A stretch of DNA of 60,000 nt, taken from Antedon mediterranea. Its lineage: Eukaryota; Echinodermata; Crinoidea; Comatulida; Antedonidae. The stretch is taken from assembly GCF_964355755.1 (NCBI RefSeq), contig NC_092674.1:15941001-16001000 (forward strand), written 5' to 3'. Both the position numbers and the translations under genes were made by a program. The first letter of the stretch is position 1; every line of letters begins with the position of its first letter. Below are positions 29,401-43,400 of this stretch, piece by piece. Below the pieces are notes generated by a model. The model worked only from the letters and a program-made list of their open reading frames with translations, did no database searches and was not told where the DNA came from.

Positions 29401-32400
29401 AAATAGCGGCAATTTTGTTTATGCTAATTACGCAAATTGCTCAATTCTGACAGCCATCCAGTAAAAAATTGATCATTTTGATGGTCTCAAGAATCAAAAT
29501 CCATAAACAAAAACTATAAAAAACATTTCAAGGTTATAGAAGACGTGGAATTATTGAAAAAAAAAATAATTAACCTACTGTAGAACAGTTTCATTTGCCT
29601 GGCAAAGTGTTGTAATGGTTTCTAGCCTTGGCGCTTTAGCCTAGCTATAGGTCTAAGATTGTTTGGGTGTTTTTTAATTAACACTACTGTAGGTAGTGTA
29701 TAGAATTTTTTTGCAATGTAAATATGTTACAAAATTCAAATAAATTTTAATTCTTTAATGTGAATCAAATATAGGCCAACTGTACCTTTTATTTAATCTG
29801 ATTCATATGAATGACAGGAATCTATTTAGATGCTATGTAAAACAAATAATGAATGTTTTATATTCTTGGAATGTTACAAATAATGTCAAGGCTATTGCAA
29901 ATATAACCTTTCACATTCACCTCATGATATTATTGGTGCCATTCCGCTTATAAATATTTATTATTTGTATATATTACATAGCCTATGTAAATATGTGAAT
30001 GTGATTGGTTAAAACTCACATGACACCGCTGCAAGGATTGTAAATCATATATGTCCTTGAGTAGGATGATATTATTAATTTTCACGTGATTATCATTAAA
30101 CATATAAAATCCAGCAAATTCTTGATGAGTTTGATATTAAATGTGTATTTTTTTAGTGAAAACTCACGCCTGCTGTCAAATAAATAAAAGTCACCTACTG
30201 GGACTCACATCATCGACTGTTTTTTATGTCACGCCACATAATTCGCTTGCAAAAATAATTCAACTAAACCATTTAAACTTTGCATACATAGCGCCTTCAT
30301 TTTGTTATTCGCTGAACTCCTGGTGATTTGACTCGAAGACGAATTAATATTAGTAATTATTCAGCCTACTATAGTATTAATAATATTAATAGTGTAGGAT
30401 TATTGTCTTTATATTAGCAAGTAAGGTGAACATGTGTCAGAATATTGGCCTTTTACTATATTAATTATTATTATAACAAAAATAATAATAATTGTCTTTT
30501 GTATAGCGATTAACCAAATCAAATTTTCTCTAAAGCGCTACGTTGGTTTTCAAAATTGGACTCAATATTGGACTTTATCAAATGGCTGTCGGTGATAACA
30601 GATATGGAATCAGGTATGGAATCCTTATCTCCAAAAAGACATAGTGGGTGGAAAATAAGGTTTAACCTAGAAATAATTGCGTACAAAGGTTTTTCAACGT
30701 TTTTGGATTCTACTCTATGTCATTAGTCACAGAAAAAAAGTCCAGAGAAATCGGACCCTCCGAAGGGGTCATTTGAGGTCAAATTAAGTGGAAATTAACA
30801 AAAATTAATTAAAATATCTTAATATCAATCAATCTTAGGCAAACTTTGTGTATTTATCATATGACCAAAGTGAATTCATTGATCATCTTATAAAGTTGAC
30901 TTAGCTAGATGAAATTGATCAAGAAAATTGGAAAGGAAAGGAAAAAATAAATAAAGACAAAACAGAATCAATAAGGTTATATGCATGATAATGCATAACC
31001 TAAAAATAGATGAAAACAATTTTAGATTACTTACAAGGTTATCAGCTAATATTTCTCCATCCCGTAATTTGGCAGGATCAATTTCACAGGAGCAGTGATC
31101 ATCATGAATTTCATCTATGTTAACTTTCAATGTATCATACAAATAGTGCATACCCTCTAACTTCATATACTCGTCAATACATTTGCTTCCCAATGAATTG
31201 CCCCTGAATATTGTATTGGCATCCCTATAACAAAATAGACATGTGTACATTACTGCTACTATTGCATGTTATGTTTAAACTTTGTGAAAATACTCACTAA
31301 TGTCATTCATCTCATTGTAAAGTGTGCACTTCCTGGAAAATGCAGGAATGTTTGCAATTTTAGAAGGCCTACAATTAAAAAATAGTTGAATAGTTGGATA
31401 TGTGCGCTTTATAAATCTTATTATTATCTCTTATATTAGATGTAATCAACTTTCTATTCACCATAAACATAAATATAAACAAGGCCATATACATGGCTGC
31501 AGTCGCATGCTCAAGTTAGTGTTTACCGACTAACTGACAGACACCGTATACATTGATTGATTTGGGTTGTCTAGGCCTATACATAAAATAATTAGAAGAA
31601 AAGGGCATCTTTTAAAATTAGTGGGTTGCGGATCTGTATATTCCTGGCATGATAGTCCAATGTGAATTGATAAACCATATGCCAGTAACGATGCAAGCAC
31701 AATGCATGTATCTATACCGTTATCAGCTGGCATGCCTGTTATAACATATAGCTATTGTATTTTATATAACACCTAAATTAATTCCTGTCATTTGATTGGA
31801 CGAATGTGGGTCACATGGCATGCAATAGTACGCACTATTAAACGATCGTTTAATAGTACTTTTTTGGATTTTTTTGTGTACGAAAAAATCTTTTCGCGTT
31901 TGGAAAATATTTTGTTGTATTCTATTGCTTTTGAAAAACAACAGCACCACCTATTTTGTACTTTCGCGGCGATTTGAATGTTCTTGCGATCGGAGTACAT
32001 TTCTGGAGAAATACATGTACTAATTTAGATCAAAAAGGCATTTAAATTAGCTTTAGATCATGTGTAGGATTTTGATTAATTAATGGGAACATCTCTACAT
32101 TGGAAAAACCATAATTAGCCTAGATAAGTTCCAATTTTCTGTTGAAGTTTTGCCTTTCAGCCAAACCTAGGATTGTTTGATCGTTTGTGGACATAATTAA
32201 CACTAAAGTAGGTGTGTTTATAAAATCCATATAACATTTAACATAATATTAAAAACCAAATGTTACTGTTTTATTCAATGTGAATGAAATGTAGGTCATT
32301 TCATTCAAATGACAGGAATCTATTTAGATGTTATATAAAACAAATAATGAATGTTTTATATTCGTGTAATGGTACAAATAATGGCCTTTGGTGACCACCT

Positions 32401-35400
32401 AATGCCATTATTTGTACCATTACACTGATAAACATTCATTATTTGTATACTTTAATATGATTGGTAAATTATGCATCACGTAACATTTGGAATTAGCCCT
32501 ATCAAATGAAAGGGATATCTAATGTTGATAATTAACGGGGTCAAATGCATGTTCAGCTTTCTGTAAACATTCAATTCTTTATGATGGATAAATTGAATAA
32601 CTGTAGGTTTGTCAAAACAAATAATGAATGTTTTGTATTTGTTGAATAAAGAAAATATTTCATTTGATGAAAAATTGACTGCTCCATTTTAAACTCATAA
32701 AATATTCTTACCATCAAACTCATAAACATTCATTATTTATATACTAAAACTACTGTACCATCATAACACAAAACATTAAACTATACTGGTAATAATACGA
32801 AAAATAAACAAGATGCTGGCAAATTTGAAAAAAAAAGTTGTCAATTAAAGAAACATACGCTGTTTGTGAAATTTCATGCTTTGCTAATGCCTTTGTAAAC
32901 TCTGTCAGTTGTTCATGGTGATAGAATAGCCTAACAAGAGGACATGCTGCATCAATGCGTTCTCTTACAACTTGGCCTAATATATATGCACCACTTGAAG
33001 AAGTAGGCTAAAAGAGAGAACAAAAACAAAATATGTACTGTAGCATTTCAGGTTATTTAATCAATTCTGAGATCAATAATCGCTTTAAAACAACAGAGAA
33101 TGCATGTAACTTTAATTTTAATGTTTGATGCAGACATTTTATCAAACTTACCGATATTTCTGGTGATTTTAAAACAATATCCCTGAGCTTGTTGTAGTAT
33201 TTGGATGGAAAAACATGATCTTCTAAGTAATTGATTCTCACACGGACAGAACCAATGTCATTTTTTTGTGATCGGTTCACAATATTTTCCCTCGGTTTTA
33301 AAAAATACCTAAAAATAAATAAATTATAGAAAACGTTCTATTGTATCTGTATGCTGAAGGATCGATGGCCATATTGGATTACTTTTAATGCTAGAAGTTT
33401 TTGTTTACACTTACCATGCTTTATGTGTTGCTGTGGACATATCTATTGCACTTAATGGAATCTTAACTTCACCAATGAATACCTCACCAATATGTGCTGA
33501 GCTTGAGTTCCACACACTTATTCTGAAAACAATGCAATATAAAATAATACAACAATCATTTAATTATCATATGTAAAACATATTACATTGGCTGAAACAG
33601 AATAACTTGTAAACTTATCATCAACATGATGATAAGAAGTAATCTTGATCAACCTTAAGTGTGTGCCATTTATTATTGTTCTAGCCTAGTTCTTGATCAA
33701 CCTTAAGTGTGTGCCATCTATTATTGTTCTAGCCTAGTTCTAAAAATATAATATTTGTGATATGGACCAATTAATTTCATTCAGTGAACCCTAACCTTAT
33801 TATTTGTAACATTGCACTCATAAACATTCATTATTTATATACCATTACAAACAAATAGTAAGCCATCTAAACCAAAACCAATTGTGTAAAATAACTACAG
33901 CACAAATAAAATCAACTAGTAGGTATCCTCTTATAATGATTGTAAGGTTCGGGAATCAAAAAGATAATAAGGTAATATAGTACAATGCAGTATACACAAA
34001 TATATAAATGGATGTATAGTGCTGATGGGTACATTATACAGAACTTATATTAGAAGGAAGATAAAGTTAATAGACATACTGTATTCTTCTTTATAATTTC
34101 AGTGTCTTTTTTGTTTTAATTCTAAAAGCAAGCAATTTTAAATAAAAATGTACAGTCATCGCAATAGTAGTGCTCACTGTAAAATGAATGTTTGAAAAAC
34201 ATGCAGTCACAAAACAAACCCAGAATCTTGTTAACATAATAATTTGTAATATACATCTGTATCTTTGTTCTTGTTTTGTTTGTGTACTGTAAATATATTA
34301 AAATAATAGACGTTTATTATTTTATTGATTAATATGTCAGTTTTTTCCGTCCTCATTTTTGGGCATAATCCTGCATTTCATAGTCGTCTGGTAAATTATC
34401 ATGTTTTGTAAAAGCTTCCAAAGTATGTTAATATCATTTCCGACTAGAGAACAGTGACTTAGTCGAGTCTTGATTTGTGGTGGTAAGAATGTTTGGTGGT
34501 TTGTCTTTAAGATGAACAACAATGTATGTTTTCTGTTGGTGTAGTAGGCCTAATTATTAAGAAGTAAATATGACAACTTCATTCTCCTTGTTTGTATCTC
34601 CTTGTAGGCTTACACCCCTTGAAATATACATAAAACCTAATGCAAAATATAATTTTGGCATAATGTGCTTTACAATATTTCATATCATAAAACCCTACAG
34701 GGAGCTAATGAAATGAGAAGTCTCTCTTTCTTAGTCAGGCATTATATCGCCCTAAAAGTGGGCCGAATCGTCCCGTCACACCTCGGTCAAATCCCGCATT
34801 TAATAATTAATATTGCTAATTACCTGAGTGACTTAATTATGACGTAGGAAAAGGCCGAGAATTTACGAAAGCAGCGTTTGGCAGTTGCAAAGAAATTGGC
34901 CTAAAACTTTTTCATACAAATTTGCCATTCTAATATAGACTAACGAATAGAGGGGAATTAAAATTGTCCACAGTTCAAACGGCGCTATGATCGGACTAGG
35001 AGGATTTAGAGGAACACATTTTGGCTTAGTGCTATTATATTATAGATTTGTACAATTTATTTAACATTTATAAACTTTAAAATCATAGGCCTATTATCCT
35101 TATTTAGAAAAAATAAAAAAAGGTTAAATCCTATTCAGTATGTCATCATGATTATAATACTATATAAACCCCATGGGTTAATTTAAAGTAGTATTAAGAT
35201 GTATTGTCCCCCAAAACATGAAAAATGAAGATTAATTAAATCAGACTTTGAATCTTATTTTGTAGTTTTAATAAAGTTAAAGCCCCCTTCCTAGTCTGGG
35301 CTCCAGACGGAGTTTTTTCTTAATATTAGTAAAAATATAAATATTTTTGCACATATGGCGTTTCATACGTGTATTACTTGAGTTTGGATACTCCGTCTGG

Positions 35401-38400
35401 GGAAACACGCAAAAGTCACGTGGTTTGACACCAAGAATTCTTGGTGCATAGATTATCCGGTTGACTAGTTTCAGCTGCATGCGTTTGGCTACTCACTCGT
35501 ACACTGTTTTAATATTCATGTTTCAGAATTTCAAAGACTCAACAACTAAGAAGGTACGCATGCGCTATGTTACGTTTAGACAATTATGTGTACTTGGGTA
35601 CATTAATGAAAGTTTCTGAAGGCTAGAAATGATTTTATACCGTATGCCTAGTAGTAGTCTGGTAAACATTTGATGGGATTTTTCCCAAGAAAACTCGTCT
35701 TGCTTCTCCGCAAATCAAACATTGAATGGATCATTTAATATTACGCGGAGATAATTTGATTTAATTCCCACCCAGACCCTGTCCTGTTCTGTGTAGTGGT
35801 GTACAACTCCCTGGACTGGTGTAGCCCTGTCTGTTGTGTGTGAATCCTGTTGTGTGCCGGTGGTGGTATGTAGGCCTACCTTATTGGTGTTTTATTTGGC
35901 AGGTCATACGTGCGAGTTGAGTAGGACCTACGAAGGAGGCCTAGGCTAAGGACTAAACAATTAATAAACAAAACAACTTGGCAACACGATTTCATATTTC
36001 AACAGTCTCGATCGTACATTCAGCACTGTACGTACTCGATCTTTTTTATTTTGAAACAAAATGATCATTGGTTGATTCGAAATCCATATTTACATACCGC
36101 CCGCCCCATATAGCCAAATACGGTATGATAACCTACGTCATTCTTATTGGATGTTTGCGGTCTGCAAATCGATTTCTATACGTGTTTCACAAGTCTGTAT
36201 TTTCAGACAAAAATCGCGGTCGAAATAAAAACAAATAAATAAAAATAAAAAACAATACAGACTTGGGGCAAGTCTACCCCCTTCCCTACGTTTTTTAAAT
36301 CTAATTTAAGATCACAAACTATATCTAATGTAAAAATAATACTATATGGTCCTATTGCGATAATTTTTTCGTCGTTAAACGGTTAAAAATATGAAAAATA
36401 AGTTGATTCTAATAATTTTAGCGGCCCGCTATAAATCCCAAAATGCATTGCACGCGGATTGATATTCTTGTTTTTCTTCTGTAATTCACCCACTCGATCG
36501 ATCGTGAGGCCAAAACAAATGGAAGACTCCTAACTTTTCAGCGAAAATACTGGGTTTTCCCCAATTTGTATAACAGAGTCTGGCAAAAATAGAAAGACAA
36601 TTAATGCAGCAACTATACAACGTCAGGTATATAGCTAGCGTACGATGTTCGTACAGTACGTTGCCGGTGTTTACCAGCCAGCCCTACAAAACTAAGCCTA
36701 GCTAGACTAGGCCTAAAAACCGTCCACGAGAGGTCATTCACCGCGAGCTACTAGGTAGTGCATTGTTTCTCACTTTTTATCATAATTTACCACATTTGCC
36801 TTCCAATCCCAAGGTCCCGGGTTCAATCCTGACCTAGTGCAGGGTTGTAACTCATGACTCTTTCAACTCCACTCCCTAAGCCTCAAATGAGACTTAGTTT
36901 ATAAGCACGATAAATTATTAAATAGTTTATCCATCCTGTAATTGGCGAGTTACTCGCTGTTGGATGAGTATGAATAAAAAAAAAAAAAAAACAAAAAAAA
37001 AACAAAAAAAAACGTACATTTAAGACAAGCAATGACCTGGTTTAATGTTTTTAAAGTAATATATAATTATGTATTATTTTTACAAAACAAATTCACAAAT
37101 TGTAGGGAAGGGGTCTTTAATTACCGTACTGACGCGGATATAAGCCCACCCCCCTTGAACATGAAATCACGTCAAGTTTGAGGGTTGGGCTTATACCCGA
37201 GGATCAAAAAATGTAGATCGTCAAAAACAGCACATGTACACTGTGTATTCCACCATGCGAGCGAGCGCCCTCACGTGTATGACGTTGCCTCTAAATACAC
37301 GAGGTGTGGAGTGTCGGAAAATTAAGCTTATAGTTCGTGTAATTTATCGTAGAATTTCTTATTTTAAACATCAATTGAACAAGAATTTATCAAGCAGAAA
37401 AGCAAGTATACAATGTTTATTAAATAGAAATGTACCAAAGAAATTTAATAAGCTTGTTTATGGCAGCCGATACCAAAAAGTGGTTTGCCGTTTTGGCGAC
37501 TTGTAGCGTCGTGTGTGAAGCGACCTTCGACCGCTATGGAGTGTAAACAAAACAGGACCGCTAGGCCTCATATGGCCTAGCGTATATTAGCCTAGCTTGG
37601 TTATGATCAAAGGTAGGTGTATTCGGTGTATGGACGTCGCCAAATACAAAATAATGTATTACGACACACACTGTAGATCTTCGAATTAATGGGTGGGCTT
37701 ATACCCGAGTGCCTCATTTTTCATGAAAATTAGTCAAAAGTCGAGGGTGGGCTTATACCCGAGTATGGGCTTATACCCGAGTCAGTACGGTACTTCCATA
37801 GGAAAAAAATCGAATTCCACTTGTAAAATTACAAAATAAATGGTTAAATTCAACCAAAAATCTATTGGCTGGCAGCCAATTTTACCATTTTTTGCTTTAA
37901 ATTACATTTTTTTCAGGTAATTACATTACGTTTTTTCGATCCAATTTTTGGTCAAAGTGTTATGTTACATTAATATGGAATATTCAACAAAAAATGTTTA
38001 AAGAATTATTTTTTCAAGAGGACAATACATCTGTATTAGGAAGAACAAGGAAGACCAACACTCACATACATTGATGCCCTAGAAACAGATACTGGTAGGA
38101 AATATAGGATAAGAAATTATGGAGGAATCTAATCATATTTATTATAAGTTTGGGTATGTCCCGAAGTAAGTAAGTAAGAGTAATGGGTTTAATATTACAT
38201 GCAATAATCTTACTTGAGTTCAATTTTTGTAAAATCCTCTTCAATTGGACTAAACTGGTACTTTTCACCATGAGAATTGGCATGTTTCACCAACTGTGTC
38301 AAAAAATCAAACATTTTATTTTCAACTTTTTATTTATTCATTCTGAAGTTTACAAAAAGGATAAAAACACATTTAGGTCAAATGTTAATTTACTATCAAA

Positions 38401-40415
38401 ACGTTTTAGAATGAAATTCCTCCAACTTAAAATGTAATTTATGTTTCCAGTTTGAAATGAATAATGTAATTGCTCAGATGCTTGACATACTCTGACTTAA
38501 TTTGTACGTATGTAATAAGTACATTTAGAACTCTCGGGTGTAAACAATTATTTTAGAGGTATGAACGCCAGGCTAGTAATCTGGAGATTTAAGTATTCTT
38601 AGTATAAAGTACAAATTAAGTATGGCAAGCAAACACCCTGATGCAAAGCTAGTTTACGTAGTTGCAAACAATTAAAATACTGTAGAAGTGGTTTGGTAAA
38701 ATAATGACAATTTAAAAACTCCATGTATAATTTAATAATTCAACAACATTGCATATTAGGTTGTGGCTAGATCTGCAATTATATAGTAAAACAGTAATCC
38801 TTTGAACTTGAAGCCATGCTTATCAATTTGTCTTGAAATGAAAGAATGTTCACATACCTCAAAAAAGAATGTTTCATCATATAGCGGATGGTCAGATTTT
38901 CGTTTAATTTTAGTTTTCTTGGTTTCAGTCCTGAAATGGTTGAATTATATATATGGTATAAAATAAAATGCCTGTTTAAAGTTTACTTAACACTTAATAG
39001 CTTTCCAACCAATGTTGCATCAAACAAAAATCTAAATAAAACTAGATTTAATTCGTCACTATGACGAATTATAGGTTATATGCATTGATTTAAATAAAGA
39101 TAATTGATTTTTAAAAGATATATTGATTGATTGATTTTCTCAGAATCTTTAATTATTTATAATATATGATAGGACCTTGCTAACGCGGACACCATAGCCG
39201 GTATCACAATCCGATCAAAGATCCATATGCGTATAATGTCATAAACCACATTTGTTGTTACATAATAATAAAGACATAAGTTAATTTTTATCTAGATTTC
39301 ATTATAAATCATGTGTATAATCTATACACTAAGAAATAAATTTGAACAAACAATACGGATAATAAAAAAAAAATCTTATTTCGTTTCCCAAGGTGAGACT
39401 CGATCTCGGTACCTTGAATGCCATAGACACGAGCACAGACCATCGAGCCATACACAACTGACTAAAAGTTGTAGAAAAATTCCTCTGTGTATTTACTATG
39501 CAGTAACCACTTTGGTGCAGATAGATTATTACATACCGAAATGAATTATAATTTTTTACTATGATGACATCTTTAAAATGTATACAAATGATGCACTGTC
39601 AAACTACATACTTTTAACTTTAATATATGAATTTTTGAAGGAAGAAAGTTAATGTTAAGTTTGTTATTTTGGCCTAAGAAAATGTCATAATTTGTTTGAT
39701 TGTCGAAATTATTTTTTTTAAATTTAATATGCAATTAATGATGACTTAATCAACTTTTGTTCTTTTTATTTGATAATAAATCATACATATGATACATACA
39801 CTTCAAGAAAATGAAATAAAAAATAGGTGTTCCCCTGCATTCTGACGATATATATTAATTTTAAAATTTAGCATATTTTCACCATTTTGTTAACTTATAC
39901 GTGCGTAGCCAGTCACTTTTGACGTGCTCGTATAACGCAATTTCGAGTTGAAACCTGAATCAAATATGATATTATTAAAGAAAGAGTGCGCATTAACGTT
40001 TAACGCGCAGTGCGCGTGCAAAAATCTGCGCACTCATGGCAATTTTTTAAACGCTTAAAATTGCCTGAAACATACTCTAATTTCATCGAAAATTAATTTT
40101 GACAATTTTGAACATATTAAGCGCGCGTACGCAAGCGTTATATGCGCTACGCACGTAATTTTATTGCCATATGATGAAATATGACCTGAAATTTATGAGT
40201 ACCAAATTTGTTTAATTGTGATTCATGCTTGTGAAGATATGATTACAAACGTGATTTCGTAAAATCGCGCGTAGACCGCGTAATTTTTGATTACGCATCG
40301 TGAAAATATAACCACATCGATTCCTGGCCATGAGGAATATACTCTTAAAACTTGACTTAGCTAGATTAAACTGATGCCAAGATAATGCACGGACAAAATA
40401 GTGCTAAGGAAAGAA

Positions 40416-40470
<55 letters not shown>

Positions 40471-43400
40471 AGATTTTGACAGAATCAAGAGGTTATATGC
40501 ATATCATGCATATAACCTAATAATAATGAACAATATAAACATCATCATTCATTGTTTCAATCTGACTCAATCTGAAACAAAGACTACAGACAATATTGGA
40601 AAACATGATAGTAGTGAAAAATGACAATCAACAAATCACAGCTTTTGCATCACTTTATTTGTTTATTTCATTGCTATTTGAATTACAGTAAAACATCTAT
40701 TTCATGCACAAAAGCAATTTGTGTCGGATTCATTCTAGGCAAAGATTAACTTCAATAAACAACAATTTTAACGTGAATGTTTTTATTCGCTTTCTTAGTG
40801 AGTGTATGCTTAAACGTGGTTTAAACTTAAAGGCCAGGGTTGGCATTTATCAATATTTGCTTATTTTTTTGCTTAAGCTGAAATATTTAAAAAGTGCTTA
40901 AGCAAATAACTTAATCTTATTTATCAAACCGTCTTAGCAATGTCTTAGCAGAAAAATTGTCTTAGGTAAATTTTACTTTGCACATGCGCAAAATTAAACT
41001 CTAGAGGGCAGCAAATTATGTCTTAAGACGAAAAATCCTTGCTTACGCGTGCGCATTAGCTTTTTTCTCTTAGCGATGGCGGCGCTATAACATTTTATCT
41101 CCGTGTTTTCACTCCCAACAAGGCTACTATTGTTTTTATTACTTGAAATAGAGAAAGAGCACAACAGTCGGAAATACATACGAAAATCATTCGCTTTAAA
41201 CTTAAATCAAATCAACATTTATTTATTTTTATAAATGACAGCGACCCTTGGCAGTCAATACAGTTTTCTAAAAGTTAGTCAAATGCGTCGTACCTATCCC
41301 GAAAACATTAGTTTTGCTTGTCCAATTTCTAGGCCATCTTTACGAAGATAGATATCATTATTTTAGCGTCCGTAGTACAGCGGAAAACGCACTAGCGTAG
41401 CCTTTCCGAATGTTCAATGTTCCGGCCAAGTGCGCTCGCGTTGTCAAAAAACTGTTGCAGAAATGAGATAAGACGAAATTTTCCATCTTAAGGCAGGGTG
41501 TTGTTCGTCTTAGATTTAAGACAAAATTAAGCAAATTTTTTTGCTTAGATATATTGAGGAGTTGGATAGCCGAGTGGTTAGGACACTTGACTGTCGTACA
41601 GATAGACCAGGGTTCAATGCCCGACAACTCCCAGTTCACTCAGCTGTAAAATGAGTACCTGGTTGAAAATACTAGGCGTGGAAAGGAACTGGCCACCCTA
41701 CCACATAATGCCGAGGCTTAGTACAATGAGCTCCTAACAGCTCATTCCCTTACGTTCAGAGAACACGGGACTCACCTTTACCTTTTATATTGATAAATCT
41801 GACTTAAGCAAAATCAAGGATTTAAGGCAAAGTTAAGACAATTTTTTTGCTAAGCAAGTTTGATAAATCCTGGTGTATATAAATTTATGTGTTATGTTAA
41901 AATCGCATGTACTGTAACTTACTTCTTTTTTTTTTTTACCATATTTAATGAGGGTGTCCATCCAGCAATTGCTGATCATTAGGGACCCTCAGAGGTTCAC
42001 AAGACAAACATATACACAAGATGCTCTACATAAACAAAGTCTTAACAAGTCTTTGGGAGTGGAGTTGTCATTTTGTCCTTAGAAAAAATCCTGACATGTG
42101 ACGGGACTTGAACCCAGGACCCTTGAAGTGGTAGCCAAGCATCATAACCACCAAGCCACAACTCCACTCCACTCTAGTATTAGAAAGTTGGTGTACTTGC
42201 GGTACTGACTTACCACCTAAACCAGTTACTAATTTATGTACACATAGACAAATATCAATTGGCTACATATTGGAAGAAATCACCCATTCATAAATAATTA
42301 ACACATTTTGTCCAAAATCCATCTATTTTGACTAAAATTCAACATAAACTGTTTCAGCAAAATGTTGTCCTAATTTGGTAGAATTTCAATGTGACTGTTA
42401 TGAAGTACGGTACTATAAAATAAATACAAAGATATAATAATTTTTATTTATTTTTTTTTTTTTGCCAATTATACCTACCTTGTAGGTGAAAGAAATGTTA
42501 CAGTGGCAAATGTGTCACAGTGCCTGTTAACAATTGTTAGGTTACTTCCTTCAATTACCCTAAAAATAAAACATACAAAATAACCATTGATAAATTGTAT
42601 AACTAAGTAGATTGATGTACACTATCCCATATTTTTTGGAATAAACCCCATCCCCTCAAAGAAACACTTCCTCCACACAACTAACAAAAAACTATATTAC
42701 TGCCTACAAACCACAGTTTTTATCCGATTCTCACCAAACTTAGCCACAATGATCAATGACTCATCATATAATTGTGGTTACATTTTGAAGGGTCAGGGTC
42801 AAAGATCAAGGTCCACAAAAAAAAAAGAAATAAAAAAATAATAAAAAAAAAAAACCTCAGCAGGGCTTGAACCAGCGATCTCAACTGTGAGAGGCTGGAT
42901 ACATAACCATTAAACCAAACTCTCATCCACAACTTTATAGTGTGCATTTAGCCTATTTACACTTGGAAATAATAAAAAAAAAATTAAAAAATATATATAT
43001 TCCGGGGACATTTTATGTAGGGGAATTTTACCGTAGGCGGAGGTTTGTATTCTCGGAGTACCCTCTAGTTTATATTATTATATATTTATTTTTGTTCAAT
43101 GATAATTTATTTCTTTTCTTTCAAACTCTTATAAAAAGAATATAAAATGTCCATTTATGAAAGGAAACATGTTAAGTTCACACACCGAACTGATACTTTG
43201 TTTACTGATGTTCCATTATCTCCATTCAAGGTTTCTCCACACCTTATTTCCACATGAACCTTGCCCTAAAAAAGATAATAACCTTGTAATACAATAAGTC
43301 TATTGTGTTAACATTTTAACATTATTGAACAACAAATGAATACATTAAAATTTATAAATAATAATAATATTAATAATAACTCGTTATTAACGTTCTCACA

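Noticed and set aside
41558-41631. Functional tRNA gene
   Set aside because: The stem is intact, but the sequence runs on into a SINE body and is bounded by target duplications at 41557 and 41786.
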